Origin: Anaerotruncus sp. MC2020
GTDB lineage: Bacteria; Bacillota; Clostridia; Oscillospirales; Ruminococcaceae
Assembly: GCA_000701945.1 (NCBI GenBank)
Contig: JNKE01000016.1
Location: 186,001-250,000, forward strand
Direction of reading: 5' to 3'
DNA: 64,000 bases
In this document: in pieces, positions 25,469 through 34,533 of the stretch
Layout: each line of letters begins with the position of its first letter
How positions within the stretch are numbered: the first letter of the stretch is position 1
Position numbers and translations under genes: made by a program
Notes under the pieces: generated by a model
The model's database searches: none
Told to the model about the DNA's origin: nothing
Seen by the model: the letters and a program-made list of their open reading frames with translations, nothing else

Positions 25469-26368
25469 TTATGTGGTACGCTGTTCCCGAGCTCTCATTA
25501 TATCAGCGGCTATCTGCGCTTTCAGCTCATCAAGCGAGCCGAACTTCTTCTCGGGACGGATAAATCCCGCAAAGCTCACGTCCACGCTTTTGCCGTAAAG
25601 GTCGCCGCTGTAGCCGATTATGTGAGTCTCTGCAAGAGGTCTGCGGACGCCTCCGACTGTGGGCTTGATACCCACATTAGTGACCGACGGCAGTACCTCT
25701 CCGCCAACATTCGCGAGCGTGCTGTACACGCCGTAGCGCGGCACGAGCTGTCCCTCCGCGAAATCCTGATTTATCGTCGGGAAGTCTATCGTGCGTCCGA
25801 TGTGATTGCCGTCCGTGACCCGCGCATTGATGAAATACGCCGAGCCGAGCAGACTGTTCGCGGCGGCAATGTCGCCGCTGAGCAGAAGCTCCCTGATACG
25901 GCTCGAGGAGACCGCGCTCCCGCCGTATTCGACCGCTCCCACTACCTCGACCTCAAAGCCGAAGCGCTTTCCGAAGCCGATAAGCTCCTGAGCTCCGCAG
26001 GAAGCCCTGCTGCCGAAGCGGAAATCGTCTCCGCAGCAGACGTGTGCAGCTCCGAGCTGCTTGCAGAGTATCTCCTCCGCGAATTCCTCGCCGCTGAGAC
26101 CGCAAAGACTGTCAAACGGCGGGCTGATGATGTCGTCCACGCCTATCTGCTCCAAAAGGAGCCACTCCTTCTCAGCTCTCGTGTAGATATAGCCCGCAGA
26201 GCCGCCCGCTTTCCGCAGCACGCACTCGGGCTCAAAGGTGAAAACTGCGGACGAAAGACCGTTCCCGCGCTGAGCAAGTGCCGCGTCAATGACAGCCCTG
26301 TGCCCCAGATGCACGCCGTCAAACAGCCCGAGCGCCACCGCTCTTTTCCTGTTATCCATAGCGCTCAC
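25469..26368 (-). CDS. ribF: Bifunctional riboflavin kinase/FAD synthetase
   Basis: Makes FMN from riboflavin and FAD from FMN. The N-terminal nucleotidyltransferase domain has the GLFDGVHLGHRAVI motif and SSSRIRELLLSGD. The C-terminal flavokinase domain has GRTIDFPTIN, RYGVYST and TNVGIKPTVGG. The 299 residues are normal. It overlaps truB by four bases (ATGA) and is the last gene of the translation-factor operon. Confidence 0.97.
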   Translation of the reverse strand: MSAMDNRKRAVALGLFDGVHLGHRAVIDAALAQRGNGLSSAVFTFEPECVLRKAGGSAGYIYTRAEKEWLLLEQIGVDDIISPPFDSLCGLSGEEFAEEILCKQLGAAHVCCGDDFRFGSRASCGAQELIGFGKRFGFEVEVVGAVEYGGSAVSSSRIRELLLSGDIAAANSLLGSAYFINARVTDGNHIGRTIDFPTINQDFAEGQLVPRYGVYSTLANVGGEVLPSVTNVGIKPTVGGVRRPLAETHIIGYSGDLYGKSVDVSFAGFIRPEKKFGSLDELKAQIAADIMRAREQRTT

Positions 26369-27258
26369 CCCATGTTCTTCGCCACACGGAGCACGCCGCC
26401 TTCAAAGTCCGCGAGCGCCGTGCCGATGAAGGCTCCGTCGCTGCCGTAGACCGCGTAGTCCGTCACGTCCTGCTTTATGTCACGGACGCGCGCAAGGTCG
26501 AGCTTGACGCCGTTGCGGTACATCCTCGTCTGCGCCTCGCCGAGCACTATCCTCGGGAGCTTCGCGAATACGCGCTCCGTCGGGAGTATCAGCTCCGCGA
26601 GCCTGTCCTCGTCGCGAGCCTGTTGTATCTGCTCAAATGTGAAGCAGTCCGCGAGCGTGAAGCCGCCCGAGCTCGTCCGCACGAGTGAGGTCATCACTCC
26701 GCCGCAGCCGAGCCGCTCGCCTATGTCGTTGATTATGGTGCGGATATACGTGCCCTTGCCGCAGGAGATGTCGAGCACTCCCTCGCGCGATGCCTCGTCG
26801 TAGCTGACGAGGTCGATGCCGTACACCGTTATCGGGCGCGGCTCGCGCTCGACCTCAACTCCCTTGCGGGCGAGGTCGTAAAGCCTCTGACCGTTCACCT
26901 GCACCGCCGAGTACATGGGCGGGAGCTGCATGATATCGCCGATAAACTCGGGTATCACGGCTCTCAGCGTGTCCTCGCCGACTGCCGTATCCGAGCGGGT
27001 CAGCACCTCGCCCGTGACGTCCTGCGTATCGGTCGTCTCGCCGAATCGGAAGCCCGCGCGGTAGCTCTTGGTATTGTCGGGCATGATGTCACACGCCCTC
27101 GTCGCCGTCCCCACGAAAACGGGCAGAACTCCCGTAGCCATGGGGTCGAGCGTGCCGCCGTGACCGAGCCGCCGCTCGCGCAATATGCCTCTCAGCTTCG
27201 CGACGACGTCGAACGATGTGAAGCCCGCGGGCTTGTTCACGCACAGTATGCCGTTCAT
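26365..27258 (-). CDS. truB: tRNA pseudouridine-55 synthase
   Basis: Forms pseudouridine 55 in the T-loop of tRNAs. The N-terminus MNGILCVNKPAGFTSFDVV and the catalytic-Asp motif GHGGTLDPMATGVLPV are diagnostic. MYSAVQVNGQRLYDLAR and CGKGTYIRTIINDIG follow. Length 297. The ATG overlaps the nrnA-like stop by one base, and its stop overlaps ribF, so the three are translationally coupled. Confidence 0.97.
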   Translation of the reverse strand: MNGILCVNKPAGFTSFDVVAKLRGILRERRLGHGGTLDPMATGVLPVFVGTATRACDIMPDNTKSYRAGFRFGETTDTQDVTGEVLTRSDTAVGEDTLRAVIPEFIGDIMQLPPMYSAVQVNGQRLYDLARKGVEVEREPRPITVYGIDLVSYDEASREGVLDISCGKGTYIRTIINDIGERLGCGGVMTSLVRTSSGGFTLADCFTFEQIQQARDEDRLAELILPTERVFAKLPRIVLGEAQTRMYRNGVKLDLARVRDIKQDVTDYAVYGSDGAFIGTALADFEGGVLRVAKNMG

Positions 27259-28208
27259 CAGCCGAGCGCCTTTCTTACGGTCTCTATCAGCATTTTCTTG
27301 ACCTCTTCAAGCTCGCCCTCGACCGTGCAGCCCGCAGCCTTTGCGTGACCACCGCCGCCTATGGTCTGGCATATCGTCGACACGTTGACAGCGTCAGCCG
27401 AGCGGAATGAGCACTTGTACACGTTCGGCTCGCGCTCACGCATGAGTATGCCGACTTCGGTGTTCTCGAGCTGTATGGTCAGCGGAGCAAAGCCCTCGAG
27501 CTCGTCGGGACCTACGCCCAGCTCCTTCATCATGTCCTGTGTTACCGCAACTATCGCGAGCTTGCCGCCGAGGTGCTCCTCCATGAGCTCCGAGACCTTA
27601 GCCTCGAGCTTCATCCTGCCGAGGCTCTTGACCTCGAACATATAGCGGTTTATCTTCGCGAAATTGATATCGTAGCTGCGCTTCATCTCCGCGGCTATCT
27701 CGTGCGCGCGGGGAGTGGTGCAGTCGTAGCGGAAGCAGCCCGAATCCGTGGCTATTCCCGTGTACAGGCACATCGCGCAGTGCTTGGTGATATTCACGCC
27801 CATGTACTTGCCGAGGTCGTAGATTATCTCGCAAGCCGCCGTCGCCTTCTCGCGCAGCAGCGTCTTCTCCGCGTAGTCCTTGTTGGACTCGTGGTGGTCG
27901 ATGCAGAGCTGCACTCTGTCGCCGTATATCTCGGCATATCTGCCCATGAGCTTCACGTCCGCGATATCGACCGCGATTATTGTCTTGGGCTCGAATTCCT
28001 CGCCCGCTCCGACATTCGTCATGAAATCGTATCGTGAGGGAAATTCATCGCTGCACACCACGCGGCTGCGTATGCCCAGCTCCGCGAGAATGTCCTTCAG
28101 TCCGAAGCCGGCGCCGATACAGTCGCCGTCGGGACTCTGGTGAGTGATTATGACCGCGTCCTCGCAGTTGCGCAGGAAGGTCTCTGTCTCACTGAAACCA
28201 ATATACAT
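27258..28208 (-). CDS. nrnA: NrnA-type DHH phosphoesterase (nanoRNase/pAp phosphatase)
   Basis: DHH/DHHA1 family enzyme degrading short oligoribonucleotides and pAp. The metal-binding motifs are ITHQSPDGDCIGAG, AVDIAD and the family triad DHHES. The DHHA1 domain ends in GGGGHAKAAG. Length 316. It lies in the rbfA-nrnA-truB-ribF order common to Firmicutes. A strong ribosome site (AAAGGAG) lies nine bases before the ATG. Confidence 0.93.
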   Translation of the reverse strand: MYIGFSETETFLRNCEDAVIITHQSPDGDCIGAGFGLKDILAELGIRSRVVCSDEFPSRYDFMTNVGAGEEFEPKTIIAVDIADVKLMGRYAEIYGDRVQLCIDHHESNKDYAEKTLLREKATAACEIIYDLGKYMGVNITKHCAMCLYTGIATDSGCFRYDCTTPRAHEIAAEMKRSYDINFAKINRYMFEVKSLGRMKLEAKVSELMEEHLGGKLAIVAVTQDMMKELGVGPDELEGFAPLTIQLENTEVGILMREREPNVYKCSFRSADAVNVSTICQTIGGGGHAKAAGCTVEGELEEVKKMLIETVRKALG

Positions 28209-28244
28209 AAATGCACTCCTTTTAGTTGAATGGCTAAATGCGGA

Positions 28245-28385
28245 CAGCTTCGATTAAGCCATTAGCCGTTAGCCGTTAGCCATTAGCTCTATGTGTTCGC
28301 TTCGCTCACTTATTTAAATAATATCGCCGAAGGCGATACCGCGAGCTAAAGGCTAAAGGCTAATAGCTAAAGGCTCAACGCATAT
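28245..28385. repeat. AGCTAATGG-arm hairpin repeat, copy B
   Basis: Left arm of AGCCATTAGCCGTTAGC units, an internal palindrome TATCGCCGAAGGCGATA, then right arm AGCTAAAGGCTAAAGGCTAA. It fills the rbfA-nrnA gap inside the operon and would form a long hairpin in that transcript. Confidence 0.85.
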
Positions 28386-28399
28386 CCGCAGTGTATCAA

Positions 28400-28738
28400 T
28401 CACAACAAATCATTAAGCTTCTTGCTTATCTCAGCGCTTCTCTCGATAGAGTTGTCCGCCACGAACGTCAGCTCGGGCGATTTTCTCATCTTGAGGCGGT
28501 GGAAAAGCTCTCTCCTTATGAAGCCCGCCGCGCTTTTCAGTCCCGCGACCGACTCCTTTGTACGCTCCATGCCGTCAAGGCTCGAGACATATATCTTGCA
28601 GCTCGACATATCCCCCGACAGGTCAGCTCTCACTATGGTGAGCATCTTGTCGATGCGCGGGTCCTTGAGCTCGCGCAGGATAGCCGTCATCTCGCGCTTT
28701 ATGTCCTCTGCCATACGGCTGTTCTTAAAATTAGGCAT
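28400..28738 (-). CDS. rbfA: Ribosome-binding factor A
   Basis: Cold-shock 30S maturation factor, 112 residues. KH-like fold with MPNFKNSRMAEDIKREMTAILRELKDPRI at the N-terminus, then CKIYVSSLDG and FIRRELFHRLKMRKSPELTFVADNSIERS. GAGAGG precedes the ATG. Part of the infB-rbfA block. Confidence 0.95.
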   Translation of the reverse strand: MPNFKNSRMAEDIKREMTAILRELKDPRIDKMLTIVRADLSGDMSSCKIYVSSLDGMERTKESVAGLKSAAGFIRRELFHRLKMRKSPELTFVADNSIERSAEISKKLNDLL

Positions 28739-28750
28739 AGCTTACCTCTC

Positions 28751-29137
28751 TCAGATGTTTACGGTGAAGCCGCCGTCCTCGGTCTCGGCGTGCTGCTCCT
28801 CTTTCTTTTCCTCGCCGTCGAAGTATTCGCCTTCCTTGGCGTCCTCCACGTCCGACTCGACCTTGGTATAGTCGGGGAGCTCCTCGTCGCCCTCCTCATA
28901 GAATATGTCCGCGAACTTGTCATACTCGGGCTCGAGCTCGACGTCGCGCACGGGGCGCTCTACTCCCATGAGGTCGTTGGGGAAGTCCTCCTCCTGCTCC
29001 ACGGGGCTGCACTGTCCGAGCAGGATCTTTTTTACGGACTCGAAAAAGAAGATGTCTATCGGTCCGAAATCCTCCCATGCCAGCGCTTCGTCGCAATACT
29101 GTATCATATCCGCATTGCTCATTCTCTCTGCATCCAT
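28751..29137 (-). CDS. Acidic protein of unknown function between infB and rbfA
   Basis: A 128-residue, strongly acidic protein without signal peptide or membrane segment. The N-terminal part (MDAERMSNADMIQYCDEALAWEDFGPIDIFFFESVKKILL) looks folded. The C-terminal half is low-complexity Glu/Asp. AGGAGG lies eight bases before the ATG, and rbfA starts 12 bases after its stop. Not a standard member of the nusA operon. The family is not recognised. Confidence 0.55.
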   Translation of the reverse strand: MDAERMSNADMIQYCDEALAWEDFGPIDIFFFESVKKILLGQCSPVEQEEDFPNDLMGVERPVRDVELEPEYDKFADIFYEEGDEELPDYTKVESDVEDAKEGEYFDGEEKKEEQHAETEDGGFTVNI

Positions 29138-29216
29138 TGAAGTGATCCTCCTCTCGCCGAGATAGCCTCGGCTTTCTTTTTGGTTTATCCCTATATTATT
29201 TCATTATCCTTGGTTC

Positions 29217-29268
29217 GTGGGACTCCGTCCCACACCCTGCCAAAGAGACACAGTCCCTTTGGGCTCTC
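29217..29268. repeat. Single degenerate copy of the 70-base repeat
   Basis: GTGGGACTCCGTCCCACACCCTGCCAAAGAGACACAG... shares CCCACACCCTGCCAAAG with the tandem array at 13824. It contains two nested palindromes (GGGACTCCGTCCC and AAAGAGACACAGTCCCTTT-like). It sits just downstream of infB. Confidence 0.7.
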
Positions 29269-29293
29269 GATATTACTCTATCGTTACTCTTTC

Positions 29294-31975
29294 TTAATCT
29301 TCGCGGTACTCCTCTACGGTGTATGCCTCGAAGATGTCGCCTTCCTTGACGTCGCTGAACTTCTCAAGGCTGATTCCGCACTCGTAGCCCTCCGCGACTT
29401 CCTTCGCGTCGTCCTTGAAGCGCTTCAGACCCGATATCTTGTCGTCCGCGATGATGATACCGTCGCGCACTACTCGTATCTGACAGCCTCTTGTTACCTT
29501 GCCGCTGAGCACGTAGCTTCCCGCTACCATGCCGACGTTCGATATCTTGTATACCTGACGGACCTCCACGCGTCCGAGCTCCACATCGCGGAACTTCGGT
29601 GCGAGCATTCCCTTCATAGCGGTCGATATCTCCTCGATAGCGTCGTAGATGATGCGGTACAGGCGGATATCCACGCCGTCACGCTCCGCATTCTCCGCCG
29701 CAACAGGGTCGGGACGAACGTTGAAGCCTACAATGATAGCGTTGGACGCGCTCGCGAGCATTACGTCGCTCTCCTTGACAGCGCCTACCGCTCCGTGGAT
29801 GACTCTTACTCTTACCTCGTTGTTCGAGAGCTTCTCGAGCGACTGCTTTACAGCCTCGACAGAGCCCTGTACGTCCGCCTTGACGATTATCGGGAGCTCC
29901 TTTATCTCGCCCTCCGCTATCTGGCTGAACAGGTTGTCGAGCGTTACCTTGCGGTACTGGTTGAACTGCTCCTGCTTCTGCTCGTGCTTTCTCTGCTCAA
30001 CGAGCTCGCGGGCAAGTCTCTCGTCCTCAACAGCGTTGAAGATGTCGCCTGCGCTCGGTACCTCCGCAAGACCTGTTATCTCGACAGGTACGGACGGACC
30101 TGCGCTCTTGACAGTTCTGCCCTTGTCGTTGGTCATCACGCGGACACGTCCTACGGCTGTGCCTGCGATGAGGACGTCGCCCTGCTTGAGAGTACCGTTC
30201 TGCACGAGGAGGGTCGCGATAGGACCTCTGCCCTTGTCGAGACGAGCCTCGATGACTGTACCCTTCGCCAGTCTGTCGGGGTTAGCCTTGAGCTCCTGCA
30301 CCTCTGCAACGAGGAGGACGTTCTCGAGGAGCTCGTCGATGCCCTGACCTGTCTTAGCCGAAACGGGCACGCATATTACGTCGCCGCCCCAGTCCTCGCA
30401 TACGAGGTCGTACTTGGTGAGCTCTTCCTTTATCTTGTCGGGGTTTGCCCCCTCTTTGTCCATTTTGTTGATAGCGACGATTATCTGTACGCCCGCGGAC
30501 TTAGCGTGGTTGATGGACTCGACTGTCTGCGGCATGATACCGTCGTCTGCGGCAACTACGAGGATAGCGATATCTGTGATGTTCGCGCCTCTTGCACGCA
30601 TGGAGGTGAACGCCTCGTGTCCGGGAGTATCGAGGAAGGTGATGTCCTTGCCCTGAACGTTTACCTGATAAGCACCGATGTGCTGTGTGATTCCGCCTGC
30701 CTCGCCCGCGGCAACGTGAGCGTTGCGGATACGGTCGAGGATAGAGGTCTTGCCGTGGTCAACGTGTCCCATAACAACTACTACGGGGCAGCGCGGCTGG
30801 AGGTTCGTATCGTCGTCGTCGGTGTCGTCGATGAGGCGCTCCTCAATGGTGACGATGACCTCCTTCTCTACCTTTGCGCCGAGCTCCTCAGCTACGAGGG
30901 ACGCGGTATCGAAGTCTATCTCCTGATTTATCGCAGCCATTACGCCGAGTCCCATGAGCTTCTTGATTACATCTGTAGCTGTCGCCTTCAGACGGGTCGC
31001 GAGCTCGCCTACAGTTATGCTCTCGGGTATCATTACCTTGAGCTGCTGCTTTCTTGCGCGCTCGAGCTCGAGTCTCTTGAGCTTTTCTGCCTCGGACTCC
31101 TTCTTGCTGAACTGCTGGCGTGTCCTCTGCTGGGACTTCTGGTTTATCTTCTGCTTCTTCGAGCTGTAGTTCTCGTTGTGCTTGTTGGAATTTGCCATGT
31201 TGTCGTAGCGCTCGTTGTACTTGTCGAGGTCTACGTAGCTGCCTCTCGTATCAACGGTGCGGCGCTGTGTTGCCGTGGAAGCCGTCTCGGACGAGAAGCT
31301 GGTGTTGAGCTTCGAGCTCTCGCCTCTGTCGCGCGCCTTGACCTGCTCCTTCTTCTTCTCGGGCTTCTTGGGCTTGGGCGGCTCGGGAGCCTTTACTGGC
31401 TCCTTCTTTGCGGGCTCTGCGGGCTTTTCAGCCTTGGGAGCAGCGGGCTTCTCCTCTGCCTTGGGAGCCTCAGCCTTCTTCTCGGGCTCTGCCTTCGGAG
31501 CGGGCTTTTCAGCGGGCTTCTCGGCAGGCTTTGCAGGCTTCTCGGCAGGCTTCTCAGCCTTTGCTGCTGCGGGCTTCTTCTCCGCAGCGGGCTTCTCAGC
31601 CGCAGCCTTCTTCTCCTTCTTCGGAGCAGCAGCCTTTGCCTCATCGGACTTCTCCGCCTTCTCAGCCTTAGCCGCAGTCTTCTTCTCCGCAGCGGGCTTC
31701 TCCTCGGCGTCCTTCTTCTTGACCGTCTTCTTCTCGGGCTTGGGCTCTTCCTTGCGCTCGGGTCTCGGGTCGCTCTTGGAAGCGAAATACTCGTCGAATG
31801 ACTTAACCGCGTTGAGCTTTGTGTAGTGCTCGAGGACAACGTTCATCTCGTCCTCGGTCAGACCCGTGGAAGCCTTTTTCTTCGTATCGCCCTTCTCCGC
31901 GAAGAGGTCGATTATATCCTGCGAAGCGACGTTAAGGTCCTTCGCTGCATCGCTCAGTTTTATCTTTTTTGCCAT
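29294..31975 (-). CDS. infB: Translation initiation factor IF-2
   Basis: GTPase that brings fMet-tRNA to the 30S subunit. 893 residues from the ATG at 31975 ([14 protein letters not shown]), which has GGAGG 11 bases upstream. The longer frame would need a TTG start inside that site. The N-terminal IF2_N domain is followed by a long Lys/Ala/Glu/Pro linker (about residues 55-215). The G domain has [17 protein letters not shown] and AINKMD. The C-terminus matches IF2 domains II-IV ([35 protein letters not shown]). Confidence 0.98.
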   Translation of the reverse strand: MAKKIKLSDAAKDLNVASQDIIDLFAEKGDTKKKASTGLTEDEMNVVLEHYTKLNAVKSFDEYFASKSDPRPERKEEPKPEKKTVKKKDAEEKPAAEKKTAAKAEKAEKSDEAKAAAPKKEKKAAAEKPAAEKKPAAAKAEKPAEKPAKPAEKPAEKPAPKAEPEKKAEAPKAEEKPAAPKAEKPAEPAKKEPVKAPEPPKPKKPEKKKEQVKARDRGESSKLNTSFSSETASTATQRRTVDTRGSYVDLDKYNERYDNMANSNKHNENYSSKKQKINQKSQQRTRQQFSKKESEAEKLKRLELERARKQQLKVMIPESITVGELATRLKATATDVIKKLMGLGVMAAINQEIDFDTASLVAEELGAKVEKEVIVTIEERLIDDTDDDDTNLQPRCPVVVVMGHVDHGKTSILDRIRNAHVAAGEAGGITQHIGAYQVNVQGKDITFLDTPGHEAFTSMRARGANITDIAILVVAADDGIMPQTVESINHAKSAGVQIIVAINKMDKEGANPDKIKEELTKYDLVCEDWGGDVICVPVSAKTGQGIDELLENVLLVAEVQELKANPDRLAKGTVIEARLDKGRGPIATLLVQNGTLKQGDVLIAGTAVGRVRVMTNDKGRTVKSAGPSVPVEITGLAEVPSAGDIFNAVEDERLARELVEQRKHEQKQEQFNQYRKVTLDNLFSQIAEGEIKELPIIVKADVQGSVEAVKQSLEKLSNNEVRVRVIHGAVGAVKESDVMLASASNAIIVGFNVRPDPVAAENAERDGVDIRLYRIIYDAIEEISTAMKGMLAPKFRDVELGRVEVRQVYKISNVGMVAGSYVLSGKVTRGCQIRVVRDGIIIADDKISGLKRFKDDAKEVAEGYECGISLEKFSDVKEGDIFEAYTVEEYRED

Positions 31976-32033
31976 ATGTTGCAGTACCTCCAATTATCGT
32001 AAAAGTGTAATCTATATCAGCACTTCTGAGGTG

Positions 32034-32348
32034 TTATTTCTGTATCTTCTTGATGAACCCGTCCGCAAAGCCCTTGTCGCAGACAGCTATCACCGCGGTC
32101 TCCTTGCCGCAGAGCCGTCCCATCTCGTCCTTTGCGAGCTCGGTCCGAAGGTGTACGGTCTCGTATCTGCCGCACACGAAATCCACTTCCTTGAGAGTTT
32201 TGGGTGAGGCGTCGGCGGCGGTCAGCACGCAGAATGCCTTGCCGTCCCTGACAGCGTCCATCGAGCTGTCAAAGCCCTTTACCGCCCTGCCCGCCTTGAT
32301 GCATATCGTCAGCAGGTCAGCCGTTTTCCGTTTCTTTTCTGAGTTCAT
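32034..32348 (-). CDS. ylxQ: L7Ae/L30e-type K-turn RNA-binding protein
   Basis: A 104-residue member of the L7Ae family. MNSEKKRKTADLLTICIKAGRAVKG, KAFCVLTAADASPKTLKEV and LCGKETAVIAVCDKGFADG match the K-turn-binding fold. It overlaps the end of rnpM by 32 bases, a large but common overlap in this gene pair. It lies between nusA/rnpM and infB, as in Bacillus. Confidence 0.9.
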   Translation of the reverse strand: MNSEKKRKTADLLTICIKAGRAVKGFDSSMDAVRDGKAFCVLTAADASPKTLKEVDFVCGRYETVHLRTELAKDEMGRLCGKETAVIAVCDKGFADGFIKKIQK

Positions 32349-32598
32349 CAGCCATCACCTCATAAACGCTCTCGTCTATCCTGCATGAGAATGCCTTTTC
32401 GAGCCTGCGAGCCTTGCGCGCCTTCTCGAAGCACTCGGTGCTCTTGCAGATGTAAGCTCCTCTGCCGTTCTTCTTGCCGACAAAGTCGAGGCTTATATCG
32501 CCCTCGGGAGCCTTCACCACGCGCATGAGCTCCTTCTTCGGCTTCATCTCGTTACAGCCGAGGCACATTCTCATGGGTATCTTCTTAGGCTTCATCAT
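32317..32598 (-). CDS. rnpM: RnpM (YlxR) RNase P modulator
   Basis: YlxR-family protein, shown in Bacillus to modulate RNase P. The 93 residues carry RMCLGCNEMKPKKELMRVVKAPEG and GRGAYICKSTECFEKARKARRLEKAF, the family's basic RNA-binding surface. The gene overlaps the nusA end by 14 bases. An in-frame second ATG at 32595 is possible. Confidence 0.93.
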   Translation of the reverse strand: MMKPKKIPMRMCLGCNEMKPKKELMRVVKAPEGDISLDFVGKKNGRGAYICKSTECFEKARKARRLEKAFSCRIDESVYEVMADELRKETENG

Positions 32599-33760
32599 TT
32601 TCCTCAGCCGTTTCCTCTGCGGACACCTCAGCCTCTGTCTCCTCGGGGATATCCTCCTCGTATGTCTCCTTTACGGGCGGAGCATAGTCGGGGGCGAGCT
32701 CGGGAGCCTCGTCGCCCGTGAGGTTGTCGAACTGGGGCTTGATGTCTATCTTGAAGCCCGTCAGCTTAGCCGCGAGCTTTGCGTTCTGTCCCTTATTGCC
32801 GATAGCGAGCGAAAGCTGATTGTTCGGTACGATAACGGTGCAGGTCTTCTCCTCCTCGGAGGTAACGACCGTCTTGAGCACCTGTGCGGGAGCAAGGGCT
32901 CTTGTGATGAACTCCGCAGTGTCCTCGCTCCACGGGATGATGTCTATCTTCTCGCCGCTGAGCTCGTTCACTACAGCGGTGATACGCGAGCGCTGAGGTC
33001 CTATGCACGCGCCGACAGCGTCTACGTTAGCGTCCTTGGACCATACGGCTATCTTCGTTCTCGAGCCTGCCTCACGCGATATCGACTTGACCTCTACCGT
33101 GCCGTCGTATATCTCGGGCACCTCAAGCTCGAACAGGCGCTTTACGAGGTCCTTGTGAGTACGCGATATCTTTACGATAGGCTTCTTGGTCTTGCCTACG
33201 ATGCCTGTGATGTAGACCTTTACCTGCTTGCCCTCCTCGAGCACCTCGCCGGGTATCTGCTCGTTCTTGAAGAGGTAGAGCTCTGTGCCCTGATACTCGA
33301 CCGTGACAGTGCCTCTGCCGGGCTCTATCTGCGATACGGTAGCTATGATGCAGTCGTGCTCCTTCTGCTCGAACTTGCCGAGCATCTGCTCGCGGTTTAT
33401 CTCGCGCAGGTCGCCCTTTATCGACTGCTTAGCCGAGAGAGCCGCCATTCTGCCGAGCTTGGAGATGTCTATCTCCTTGAGTATCGTTCCGCCGACCATA
33501 GCGTTCGGGTCGATGGTCTTTGCGACGTCGATGTTTATCTCGTTCTCGTCGATAGGCTCGTCATCGATTATCTCCTGAACGATGTACATTGCGAATTTCT
33601 TCTGTGCAGGGTCTATCTCGACTCTTATCCTGTCCTCGCTGTGAGGATATGCTCTCTTGGCGGCTTTGAGCATTGCCGACTTTACCTTCTCGATGAGCAG
33701 GTCGGTCTCAACGCTGTTTTCTTCGCCGAGCATTTTAAGTGCCTCGAAAAAGTTTTCCAT
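32585..33760 (-). CDS. nusA: Transcription termination/antitermination factor NusA
   Basis: RNA polymerase-associated factor. N-terminal domain (FFEALKMLGEENSVETDLLIEKVKSAMLKAAKRAY). S1 domain about residues 135-200 (GIVTV.. as TVSQIEPGRGTVTVEYQG region). KH1 and KH2 (SREAGSRTKIAVWSKDANVDAVGACIGPQRSRI; VVTSEEEKTCTVIVPNNQLSLAIGNKGQNAKLAAKLTGFKIDI). An acidic tail ends the 391-residue protein. ACGGAGG precedes the ATG. Second gene of the rimP operon. Confidence 0.96.
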   Translation of the reverse strand: MENFFEALKMLGEENSVETDLLIEKVKSAMLKAAKRAYPHSEDRIRVEIDPAQKKFAMYIVQEIIDDEPIDENEINIDVAKTIDPNAMVGGTILKEIDISKLGRMAALSAKQSIKGDLREINREQMLGKFEQKEHDCIIATVSQIEPGRGTVTVEYQGTELYLFKNEQIPGEVLEEGKQVKVYITGIVGKTKKPIVKISRTHKDLVKRLFELEVPEIYDGTVEVKSISREAGSRTKIAVWSKDANVDAVGACIGPQRSRITAVVNELSGEKIDIIPWSEDTAEFITRALAPAQVLKTVVTSEEEKTCTVIVPNNQLSLAIGNKGQNAKLAAKLTGFKIDIKPQFDNLTGDEAPELAPDYAPPVKETYEEDIPEETEAEVSAEETAEENDEA

Positions 33761-33815
33761 TGTGTTTTCCTCCGTTTATATTATATTTACGTTGAACTTG
33801 ATTAATTTCCGCGGC

Positions 33816-34292
33816 TCAGTCAAAATCGAACCACAGCTTGACGAACGCCACGTCCTCGAGCGGTATCGTCCGCTCAGTGCCGTCCTCATTCTTGACGGTC
33901 ACGCCGTTTTTGTCCGCACCCACGAGGTATGCGCATATCTCCTTCTCTCCGTCTATGCCCCGTATCAGGCGGACTCTTACCTTGTCGCCCTCGCAGACCT
34001 CAAAGTGCTCCTCCCTGAGGAGTTCCCTCTCGAGTCCCGCAGAGCCGACCTCGAGCATATACTGCTGAGGTATGGGGTCGACCTCGTCGAGGATATCGTT
34101 CACGGGAGCGTTCACGCGCTCGCAGTCCGCAATGGTTATTCCCTCGTCGCAGTCGATGAATATCCGCAGATACCACATTGCGCCCTCCTTGACGTAGTTG
34201 ACGTCCCAGAGGTAGTAGCCGAGCTCGTCCGTTATCGGCTTCACGAGGTCATATACCTTCTGCTCTGTTCCTCCGAACTTTTTCAGCTTCAT
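33816..34292 (-). CDS. rimP: Ribosome maturation factor RimP
   Basis: 30S maturation factor, 158 residues from ATG 34292 (MKLKKFGGTEQKVYDL), with AAGGAG 11 bases upstream. The longer frame runs through the leader hairpins and is rejected. Motifs LRIFIDCDEGITIADCERVNAPVNDILDEVDPIP and LEVGSAGLERELLREEHFE are typical. First gene of the rimP-nusA-infB operon. Confidence 0.95.
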   Translation of the reverse strand: MKLKKFGGTEQKVYDLVKPITDELGYYLWDVNYVKEGAMWYLRIFIDCDEGITIADCERVNAPVNDILDEVDPIPQQYMLEVGSAGLERELLREEHFEVCEGDKVRVRLIRGIDGEKEICAYLVGADKNGVTVKNEDGTERTIPLEDVAFVKLWFDFD

Positions 34293-34334
34293 TCGGTATT
34301 TTTCTCCTTTCCCTTCAAGCTGTTCCAATAGCCG

Positions 34335-34386
34335 TCGGGAGGCTTTCTCCCGATACAATACGAAAGACCGGAAGCTTCCGGTCTTT
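34335..34386 (-). promoter_or_regulatory. Two leader hairpins of the rimP-nusA operon
   Basis: At 34363-34386 a 24-base self-complementary sequence (10-base stem, AAAGACCGGA, loop AGCT) sits about 16 bases after the predicted transcript start. At 34335-34353 TCGGGAG/CTCCCGA forms a second hairpin with loop GCTTT. Neither is followed by a long T-run. Leaders of nusA operons are often structured for autoregulation; that role is inferred here. Confidence 0.55.
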
Positions 34387-34408
34387 AGTCTAACTATCAT
34401 CATATAGT

Positions 34409-34437
34409 ATTATATCACGTGAAAACGGAAAAATCAA
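34409..34437 (-). promoter_or_regulatory. Promoter of the rimP-nusA-infB operon
   Basis: Minus-strand TTGATT (34432-34437) and TATAAT (34409-34414) with a 17-base spacer. The predicted start is near 34402, upstream of the two leader hairpins and about 110 bases before rimP. Confidence 0.8.
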
Positions 34438-34493
34438 GTGTTTTTCGCAGATTTTTCAAATTTTTCCCGTATTTATTCATTTCGGACAAAAAA

Positions 34494-34524
34494 ATCGGTG
34501 CCGCACACTGTGTTCGGCACCGAT
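34494..34524 (-). terminator. Terminator of the Ig-like membrane protein gene
   Basis: Ten-base stem ATCGGTGCCG/CGGCACCGAT with an 11-base loop. It is followed on the minus strand by a run of T and lies 10 bases past the stop codon at 34534. It separates that gene from the rimP operon promoter. Confidence 0.9.
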
Positions 34525-34533
34525 ATCGCAATT

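Noticed and set aside
29180-31801. 873-codon open frame on the plus strand opposite infB
   Set aside because: Leucine-rich shadow of the IF-2 gene caused by Lys/Ala/Glu repeats. No motif, no start signals.
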